From a bacterium (GTDB lineage Bacteria; Arandabacterota; Arandabacteria; Arandabacterales; Arandabacteraceae), in NCBI GenBank assembly GCA_025774405.1, contig JALGWB010000033.1:857-12545 (forward strand): a DNA stretch of 11,689 nt, in the 5' to 3' direction. A program made the translations under genes and the position numbers. Shown piece by piece: positions 6,989-11,689 of the stretch (the stretch's first letter is position 1; each line of letters begins with the position of its first letter). The notes under the pieces are model-generated. The model was not told the origin of the DNA. It ran no database searches and saw nothing but the letters and a program-made list of their open reading frames with translations.

Positions 6989-8227
6989 TCAATCCCTGTA
7001 TGGCGGTGATGGCGGAAGGACATAATGAATCTCAAGCTTTGGCAACAAATCTCCTGCCACATCACTCCCAAAGATCTTCACGTAGTCAAGATCTGCTCCT
7101 TCATTTACGGACTTGATAACGAAACCCCTATTTTCCACTTTCTTGGCCACGAGGGGCTGAAGCAGCACGGTTATATCAAAATCGATCCCCGTGCCCGCCC
7201 CGCCAGTTCTTTTCAGTGTCACTCTACCGGCTCCGGCACTGCCGATAGGTGAATTGAAGTGTGTCCAGGGTGAATCGACAACTGCGTGGCAAATAAGGTC
7301 GATTGAATCGAATGATGAGTTCTCGAAGTCAGGCGAGAGTGTGAGCACAGCTTTAGCAACAGTTGATTCGATCGGAATTCCGCTGAGATCGAACTTGACG
7401 AATGCCCTTGATGGCGTGCCGTTACCACAGACGAGATAGCTGATGCTCCTGCTCAATGCTCCTTCCATCAAAAGGGTATCAGCAAATGCATCAACAGCCG
7501 CCACCGATTCGAAGAAGCGAACATCGCCAGATGTATCTGCTGTATCCACGTATGTGATTCTTAAAGTCGGACGAAAGTCCAGGATGGTCGTATCGGTTGC
7601 GCTGACTTGCTCTTTCCTCGGATTCTCTCGGGATGCAAACTCAAGAACAAGGCTCGCACCAGGTGTCTCATCTGACGTCAGTGCCATGCCGAGGTTTGGC
7701 CTATTGCCTGCAACCCACTCCTTGACCATGTCGGTCACGTTGATCACAACCGAGTCAGGGGCCTCGGTTACTGAGAAGATGGATATAGGATCAGCATCCA
7801 GGTCCGGCATCCTATCCCACCAGAGTTTTACCTGGTTCAGCGTATCGGCAAGAGCATAAAGACCGATGTTGGCCGGGCCGGTCTCGCAGTCCAGGCGAGT
7901 GACGTAGAGATATAGGCTTGCAGTCTCAACCTTGGCTGTTGTTTCAGGCAAAGACGTAAACCAGAGGAAGGATCTCGCAAGCATTGTCGAGCCCGTGATC
8001 GGTCCAGGGGCATTCGCAACAACGAGGCGCTCCGAAAGCCACGAATTACCCTTCGTGTGTCCAGCATTAGCCCACTTGCTGGTCATTGCGTAGAGGGTAG
8101 TGTCACGAAAGCGGCTATCATCAACAAGGTTCTCCGAGATGAAATAGGCTTCCTTACTGCAGCCCCAGAGCGACAGGGTGACAAGACATATAATCAGCCA
8201 GCAGCTGCGATTGTATTGACTGTGCAT
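6989..8227 (-). CDS. Lipoprotein with two DNRLRE-like domains
   Basis: The precursor has 412 residues. A short signal sequence ends in the lipobox LWGC, with the lipidated cysteine at residue 23. The mature protein appears to hold two related beta-sandwich units. The first includes SLPETTAKVETASLYLYV (about 91-109), VTDMVKEWVAG (about 164-174) and the closing strand RPTLRITYVD (about 219-228). The second includes AFVKFDLSGIPIESTVAKAVL (split over about 275-295), DITVLLQPLVA (about 351-361) and the closing strand PKLEIHYV (about 396-403). This layout, with strands of the form VxxAxLxL, a VTxxVxxW-like helix and a final RPxLxxxY strand, is that of DNRLRE-type surface domains. I chose ATG 8227 because AGGGG lies just upstream and the lipobox sits at the right distance. 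A TTG at 8284 coincides with the -35 box and is not a start. It is the first gene of a unit with the two barrel genes. Confidence 0.82.
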   Translation of the reverse strand: MHSQYNRSCWLIICLVTLSLWGCSKEAYFISENLVDDSRFRDTTLYAMTSKWANAGHTKGNSWLSERLVVANAPGPITGSTMLARSFLWFTSLPETTAKVETASLYLYVTRLDCETGPANIGLYALADTLNQVKLWWDRMPDLDADPISIFSVTEAPDSVVINVTDMVKEWVAGNRPNLGMALTSDETPGASLVLEFASRENPRKEQVSATDTTILDFRPTLRITYVDTADTSGDVRFFESVAAVDAFADTLLMEGALSRSISYLVCGNGTPSRAFVKFDLSGIPIESTVAKAVLTLSPDFENSSFDSIDLICHAVVDSPWTHFNSPIGSAGAGRVTLKRTGGAGTGIDFDITVLLQPLVAKKVENRGFVIKSVNEGADLDYVKIFGSDVAGDLLPKLEIHYVLPPSPPYRD

Positions 8228-8257
8228 TTTCCCCTCTTTCGTCACGAGCATACTGAA

Positions 8258-8284
8258 GTTACGACAGATTGGTGGGGGTGTCAA
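8258..8284 (-). promoter_or_regulatory. Predicted promoter of the lipoprotein-barrel unit
   Basis: On the minus strand a perfect TTGACA (8284-8279) is followed by 15 nt and CGTAAC (8263-8258), with TGT directly before the -10 box; reading the -10 box as GTAACT gives a 16-nt spacer. Transcription would start about 20 nt ahead of the lipoprotein ATG at 8227. The gene that ends at 8380 is therefore in a separate unit, although read-through is possible because no clear terminator is visible in 8285-8379. Confidence 0.5.
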
Positions 8285-8379
8285 GCACAGAGGCAGTCAC
8301 CATTGGCAAGAACAGTGCTTTAAAGTTGGAGCGAAGAAGGCGGATTCCTTGAGGTCAACGAGCATAGATGGGGATGTCG

Positions 8380-9162
8380 CTATCTCAATATCGCCAGTTT
8401 TCCCGTCAGCCTCCTTCGTGGCGTGGTGAGCTCGTAGAAATAGACTCCAGCAGCAACATTGACTTTCTGATCATTGAGTCCCTTCCAGAGGAAGGCGATC
8501 TCATTCCCGACCCTATTGGGCTTGAGTGATTTAACAAGGCGACCATGGATATCAAAGATATGGAGTGGGCCTGTTGGTTCAGCGCCACTTATGATTGAGC
8601 ACCTGAGATGATGCGGACCAAGTCTGCGGATCCGCATCAGTTGCCCCTGGCGCTCCTCCTCTTCAATGCCTGCACTGCAAGGTATGCTCAGAGATCCTGG
8701 GTGGGTTATCGTTGGTGGCTTTGAGGGATCATCTCGCATATTGGCTTTCGGGATACTGATCTCACTTGTCGAGCCATCGGAGACATCAGGGAGAATCCTC
8801 ATACCGATCCTGAGTAAGATGCCAGAACCTGACAGGGGTTCGAGTCCTGCATGGGCTACCCTCAAGGTGTCTTGTCCTTCGAGGATTGCCCAGACAAGGT
8901 AGGAGTCTCCCCAGACTTCTGAGATCGTTCCGGATGAGGTAATGCTATCGATTGCTACCATTGTTGTATCGAATTTTAGCAAGAGATCGTACCCTATCAC
9001 GCCAGAGTCTGTGACATCTGTCGTATAGATTGGTAGCCAGAGGGTATCGCCTTGCGAGGCGCACGTATCTGGTATCGAGAGTTCGATCGTACCCGCATAT
9101 GCTGCTGAAGCAATAACAAACAGCAACGACCATGTTGCCCATGAGATTCTGATCCTGCTCAT
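8380..9162 (-). CDS. Secreted cohesin-domain protein with C-terminal sorting tail
   Basis: The precursor has 260 residues. Residues 1-23 are a signal peptide ending AYA. Residues about 24-160 form a cohesin-like beta sandwich, seen from GDTLWLPIYTTDV, VIGYDLLLKFDTTMVAIDSI, DTLRVAHAG and GSGILLRIGMRI. A linker with GIEEEER leads to a C-terminal domain at about 175-260: PLHIFDIHGRLVKSL, IAFLWKGLN and AAGVYFYELTTP, ending GKLAILR. This matches FlgD-Ig-like or Por-secretion tails, which guide type IX export or surface attachment. GAGGGGG lies 7 nt before the ATG at 9162. Its sorting tail is clearly related in layout to that of the protein encoded at 9245-11014, which lies just upstream and may be transcribed with it. 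I see no dockerin repeat in this protein. The binding partner is unknown. Confidence 0.82.
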   Translation of the reverse strand: MSRIRISWATWSLLFVIASAAYAGTIELSIPDTCASQGDTLWLPIYTTDVTDSGVIGYDLLLKFDTTMVAIDSITSSGTISEVWGDSYLVWAILEGQDTLRVAHAGLEPLSGSGILLRIGMRILPDVSDGSTSEISIPKANMRDDPSKPPTITHPGSLSIPCSAGIEEEERQGQLMRIRRLGPHHLRCSIISGAEPTGPLHIFDIHGRLVKSLKPNRVGNEIAFLWKGLNDQKVNVAAGVYFYELTTPRRRLTGKLAILR

Positions 9163-9189
9163 CGTCCAACCCCCTCTTGTAGAAAGCTA

Positions 9190-9218
9190 GAGGAGCACGC
9201 CACCGGGGCGTGCTCCTC
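9190..9218 (-). terminator. Strong 12-bp hairpin between the two cohesin genes (possible partial terminator)
   Basis: GAGGAGCACGCC (9190-9201) and GGCGTGCTCCTC (9207-9218) form a perfect 12-bp GC-rich stem with a 5-nt loop. It lies 26 nt after the stop of the 589-residue protein. The minus-strand sequence that follows (TAGCTTTCT) is only weakly U-rich, so termination may be incomplete. Only 27 nt separate it from the next ATG, which leaves little room for a promoter; the hairpin could instead stabilise the upstream message or set the ratio of the two proteins. Confidence 0.6.
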
Positions 9219-9244
9219 AGCCTTGAATCTACGTACTATGACCG

Positions 9245-11014
9245 CTACTGCAGAAGCACAATCTTCTCAGTGGCGGTAAATCCTTCGGCGTTCATATGGC
9301 AGAAGTAGACACCACGCGCAACTCTACTTCCGTTGAGATCCTTACCGTCCCAGGTGACGGTATGTACGCCGGCTTCGATCTGACCATCAACGAGAGTCTG
9401 TACCAGCTGACCGTTGACGTTGTAAATGCTGATGCTAACTCTGCTTGTCTTGGCAGCACCGAAGCTGATGTTGGTTGTACCAGCAGTAGGATTGGGCGAA
9501 GCGACTGGCGCAGCCCAGATCTGAGTGGCTTCAGGTGTGCCCCGCGAAGACAGGACCTGTGCAGGCATGTCGTTGAAGGTCGCTTCTGCGATTGACAGAT
9601 GACCCAGAGCAAGACGTGCCAGCGGGCCTTTCTTCTCAAGTTTGATCTTGAGGATTGCACCATTGCCACTGAACGGCACCATGCCAGCCATACCAACCTT
9701 AAGCGCGCCGGGTGCATAATTGGGGTTGTAGACTGCCATAAAGCCGCTTGCCAAACCTGTTGCCACACCCGAGACAACTGAGAAGAGCCTCTGATTGTAG
9801 TTGATCTCGATGCCGATGCCAGCAACTTCGGAAGCATTCTTGACCATTACTGGAATCTCAACGATATCACCAGTATGTCTCGGGTTCCCGAACTTGATCT
9901 TGGTTGGCGCTGATGCGGCAAAGGCAAGACCTTGCGGGCAACGTGGACAACCATCGACATCGCCCTTCAGGATGCCTGTCCAATCGAGGCGACCTGGGCA
10001 GTTGTAAACACAATTGCTAGAACCGTCGGGATAGAATACCCACATGTCAGAGCACGGGAAGACATCGATCAGCTTAACAAAGAACTGCAGAATGAGCGAT
10101 GCATCAAGTGCAGTAATCATGCCACTGCAGTTGACATCTGCTGCAATCCGCTGTGGGAAGATGACGCCATGATCATACGGGAATGGGCAATCATCAAGAT
10201 CGTCGAGGCAAACCACATGCTGCAGAACCAGGCCCGCATCAGTTGGTGTTATGCACCGTTCTGGTATCGGGCAGTAGTCCACGCTCACGCAGTATCCACA
10301 GACACTATCGCCCTTGTCATCATCCATCGGATCGAGGCATGTGAAACGGTACCAGCCGTCACAATCGGTGTACTGGCTTCCAACTGGGTTACCGTGGCAG
10401 TCCATCAGATGAACATAGGCGCCGTCTAATGGCTTAATCCTGTAGTAATCCCCGCACTCATCACGGCAGCACTTCCAATAAGTGATCTGCCCAAAGACTT
10501 CACATGATTCGATGCAGACACTGCCATCCTCTGTGCACACGTTCATTGGGACCTCAGGATCCCAGAGTGTTGCATCCTCAAACCAGATGTTGCAGCACAT
10601 GCACGGCTTGGCATTGGCACTTACATGGAACCAGATGTAGAAAAGTGGTCCCTCTCCGATGAGCGGCGAGGTACCGGCACCTGCAACCGAAATGCAATTG
10701 TCATCGCATTGACCATAAATTGGCGCCCTCCAGCCGGAGTTTATCATCACTGGTCCTGGTGTTACCTCCACGAACTGGATAAGTCCAGCCGGTAACTCGC
10801 ACCAGCAGATCTCCAACTCAAACGCCATGACGCCCCAACCAGTGACGTTAGAGATGGACACCGGCACACAGATGTCCTCGCTTGGATTTGCAATAATTTC
10901 ACCGATGTCGAGACTGATGCAATCATCTGCACTTGCCTGTGAGCCAGCAAAGATCACGGCAAAGCTGAAGATGATTGCGGCCATGAAGGTACGTAGAACG
11001 GGTCGCTTACTCAT
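9245..11014 (-). CDS. Secreted cysteine-rich protein: cohesin, carboxypeptidase-like, dockerin, cohesin, sorting tail
   Basis: The precursor has 589 residues. A signal peptide (1-29, ending SQASA) precedes five parts. The first cohesin-like domain spans about 30-168 (VPVSISNVTGWGVMAFELEI). A small carboxypeptidase-regulatory/SdrB-like fold follows at about 174-230 (PLDGAYVHLMDCHGNPVG). A dockerin-like region lies at about 250-315: a degenerate first repeat (CITPTDAGLVLQHVV) and an intact second one (ADVNCSGMITALDASLILQ). The second cohesin-like domain is at about 369-490 (GDIVEIPVMVKNASEVAGIG, split by strands). The tail is a FlgD/Por-type sorting domain at about 506-589 (SISIYNVNGQLVQTL, ARGVYF). 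Thirty cysteines lie between residues 32 and 359, none in the second cohesin, and one in the tail. ATG 11014 follows GGAGGGAG; a TTG at 11050 lacks spacing for a ribosome site. It probably acts outside the cell as an adhesive or scaffold protein. The unit has a long leader and its own promoter. Confidence 0.85.
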   Translation of the reverse strand: MSKRPVLRTFMAAIIFSFAVIFAGSQASADDCISLDIGEIIANPSEDICVPVSISNVTGWGVMAFELEICWCELPAGLIQFVEVTPGPVMINSGWRAPIYGQCDDNCISVAGAGTSPLIGEGPLFYIWFHVSANAKPCMCCNIWFEDATLWDPEVPMNVCTEDGSVCIESCEVFGQITYWKCCRDECGDYYRIKPLDGAYVHLMDCHGNPVGSQYTDCDGWYRFTCLDPMDDDKGDSVCGYCVSVDYCPIPERCITPTDAGLVLQHVVCLDDLDDCPFPYDHGVIFPQRIAADVNCSGMITALDASLILQFFVKLIDVFPCSDMWVFYPDGSSNCVYNCPGRLDWTGILKGDVDGCPRCPQGLAFAASAPTKIKFGNPRHTGDIVEIPVMVKNASEVAGIGIEINYNQRLFSVVSGVATGLASGFMAVYNPNYAPGALKVGMAGMVPFSGNGAILKIKLEKKGPLARLALGHLSIAEATFNDMPAQVLSSRGTPEATQIWAAPVASPNPTAGTTNISFGAAKTSRVSISIYNVNGQLVQTLVDGQIEAGVHTVTWDGKDLNGSRVARGVYFCHMNAEGFTATEKIVLLQ

Positions 11015-11237
11015 TTGACACTCCCTCCATTCCGAAAATATAGTCTTCAACTCCTATCCGAGTTGCCATCCGTGGGCGACCGAGTGCATCCGTGCCAAGT
11101 GGCGGGTGAAAACAACTCACCTCCTTTCTAAAATTCTTGGCTCGGACTGTTGAGTGAAGATCTCCTTTTGAAAGAAACCCCGCCTCCGAGACTCAAACCA
11201 ATCACGCTCTGCGAGATTTCCCGCCAGCGTCCGACAG
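11015..11237 (-). promoter_or_regulatory. Long 5' leader of the cohesin-protein transcript
   Basis: From the predicted start near 11231 to the ATG at 11014 the leader is about 217 nt and has no conserved gene. It contains an 11-nt perfect ribosome-site match, AAAGGAGGTGA (11127-11117), far from the true start. Part of this can pair in a 6-bp stem (11105-11110 with 11116-11121, loop TTGTT, including one G-U pair). I did not recognise a known riboswitch class. The real ribosome site, GGAGGGAG, sits just before 11014. Confidence 0.3.
11047..11115 (-). CDS. Possible 22-codon leader peptide in the cohesin-gene leader
   Basis: A TTG at 11115 opens a 22-codon frame ending in TGA at 11047-11049, 32 nt before the main ATG. 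It is preceded by the strongest ribosome-site sequence in the window (AAAGGAGGTGA, 4 nt gap after AGGAGG), and the TTG lies in the loop of a small hairpin. The predicted peptide (starting MFSPATWHGC) has no recognised motif. A TTG start with a short gap is not ideal, so this is a weak call. Confidence 0.2.
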   Translation of the reverse strand: MFSPATWHGCTRSPTDGNSDRS

Positions 11238-11265
11238 CTTATCACAAGGCCATAAAAATTGTCAA
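11238..11265 (-). promoter_or_regulatory. Predicted promoter of the cohesin-protein unit
   Basis: On the minus strand a perfect TTGACA (11265-11260) is followed by 16 nt and GATAAG (11243-11238), with TGT before the -10 box and an A/T-rich start of the spacer. It is the best match to the shared promoter pattern of this window and predicts a transcript start near 11231. Confidence 0.6.
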
Positions 11266-11368
11266 CCATTTTGTGCAGTATTTTTGCGCCTTCCAGGCTC
11301 ATGGGGCTTTCAATTTTGCAAGTCCACTACGCTTCGTTCCGGGCCGTCTCACACGCATGTGCTAAGTC

Positions 11369-11397
11369 TTGACATATGATGATGGCTCACGTAGTAT
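11369..11397 (+). promoter_or_regulatory. Predicted promoter of the tRNA gene
   Basis: TTGACA (11369-11374), a 17-nt spacer and TAGTAT (11392-11397) form a near-consensus sigma-70-type promoter on the plus strand. Transcription would begin near 11404, about 48 nt ahead of the tRNA. It lacks the TGT extended -10 seen at the protein-gene promoters. Confidence 0.65.
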
Positions 11398-11451
11398 TCA
11401 TTAAAAGGCGAGGAGTGATTACCATAGAAGTTGAGTTCCTGCCTTTTCGCT

Positions 11452-11528
11452 GGCGGTGTAGCTCAGCTGGTCAGAGCAGGAGAATCATAATCTCTGTGTC
11501 CGGGGTTCGAATCCCTGCACCGCCACCA
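11452..11528 (+). tRNA. tRNA-Met (anticodon CAT), CCA encoded
   Basis: The 77-nt sequence folds as a full cloverleaf. A perfect 7-bp acceptor stem is formed by GGCGGTG and CACCGCC. The D arm is GCTC/GAGC. The anticodon stem is GGAGA/TCTCT with one G-U pair, and its loop ATCATAA gives anticodon CAT at loop positions 3-5. The variable loop is GTGTC and the T arm is CGGGG/CCCTG with loop TTCGAAT. Discriminator A and CCA follow at 11525-11528. The standard D loop and paired first acceptor base pair (G-C) rule against initiator tRNA. Elongator Met is most likely; an Ile tRNA with lysidine-modified CAT anticodon cannot be fully excluded by eye. Confidence 0.95.
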
Positions 11529-11689
11529 ATGGATCTATCTGAGAGGGTAATCCGACCTGAGAAGACGGCACCTGACTCTGGAATATCCCTGCGCCAGACC
11601 GTTCATAGGAAGCAATAGCCAGGCAATACGCTTTTAGGAAGTGATGAGGATGCTACTGCGAACCGTTCGAGCGACCATTCAAAAATATG
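11529..11689. other. Sequence after the tRNA; possible start of a truncated gene
   Basis: I see no clear terminator or complete gene in this 161-nt end piece. An ATG at 11644, preceded by AGGA and followed by 15 open codons to the window edge (MRMLLRTVRATIQKY), could be the start of a plus-strand gene, but the stretch is too short to judge. Confidence 0.25.

Noticed and set aside
8228..8284. An upstream TTG start for the lipoprotein
   Set aside because: The TTG is part of the TTGACA -35 box, and the lipobox would be too far from the N-terminus.
9162..9245. A cellulosome gene cluster suggested by cohesin and dockerin domains
   Set aside because: No glycoside hydrolase, carbohydrate-binding module or scaffoldin with repeated cohesins is present, and such domains are widespread outside cellulosomes.
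11117..11130. Plus-strand TCACCTCCTTTCTA resembling the 3' end of 16S rRNA
   Set aside because: The match is short and the sequence to its left is not rRNA; it is better read as a ribosome site on the minus strand.
11117..11302. A 61-codon minus-strand frame between the tRNA and the cohesin gene
   Set aside because: Its ATG has no ribosome site and lies upstream of the predicted promoter that runs through its middle; no motif is recognisable.
11376..11618. An 80-codon plus-strand frame at the right end
   Set aside because: It runs straight through the tRNA gene; the peptide with CSSAGQS and GVRIPAPPP is the typical result of translating a tRNA.
11452..11689. tRNA gene as an integration site for a mobile element
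   Set aside because: No repeat of the tRNA 3' end, integrase or phage gene is visible in the window.

Overview
This window looks like chromosomal DNA of an uncultured Gram-negative bacterium. The evidence is two secreted proteins with cohesin-type domains and C-terminal FlgD/Por-type sorting tails, two proteins with signal peptides that look like outer-membrane barrels, and a lipoprotein. This mix is common in candidate phyla of and near the FCB group (for example Zixibacteria, Eisenbacteria, KSB1). That placement is an inference from protein style only; there is no marker gene here. Base composition is roughly balanced, and I see no mobile element, CRISPR array or integrase.

Layout. At the left edge (1-589, minus) is a truncated multi-pass membrane protein resembling an M50-type protease with a damaged zinc motif. 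A short divergent spacer with a promoter separates it from a plus-strand gene (650-1081) for a winged-helix/coiled-coil protein of unknown role. The rest of the protein genes lie on the minus strand. Reading in their direction of transcription, from right to left: (a) a leader of about 220 nt and two secreted cohesin/sorting-tail proteins (11014 to 8380) with a strong hairpin between them; (b) a surface unit of a DNRLRE-type lipoprotein, a large outer-membrane barrel and a small outer-membrane barrel (8227 to 5300), followed 90 nt later by a sensor kinase and a REC-only response regulator (5209 to 2907); (c) a sodium-symporter pair, an NSS/SNF amino-acid transporter and a 40-residue MetS-like small subunit (2742 to 1148). 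A tRNA with CAT anticodon sits at the right end on the plus strand with its own promoter.

How it fits together. Units (a) and (b) make exported or surface-anchored proteins. The close spacing of lipoprotein and barrel genes suggests an envelope complex, and the kinase-regulator pair downstream may monitor or control it; that link is inference. Unit (c) has its own promoter and imports a small solute, probably an amino acid.

The most interesting points are: an NSS transporter that carries the residues forming the chloride site of animal transporters, next to an easily missed micro-subunit; a 589-residue protein with cohesin, dockerin and second cohesin domains, whose N-terminal part holds 30 cysteines; a histidine kinase ending in an eight-cysteine module; and four promoters in the window sharing an unusual extended -10 pattern, which also corrects several start codons.
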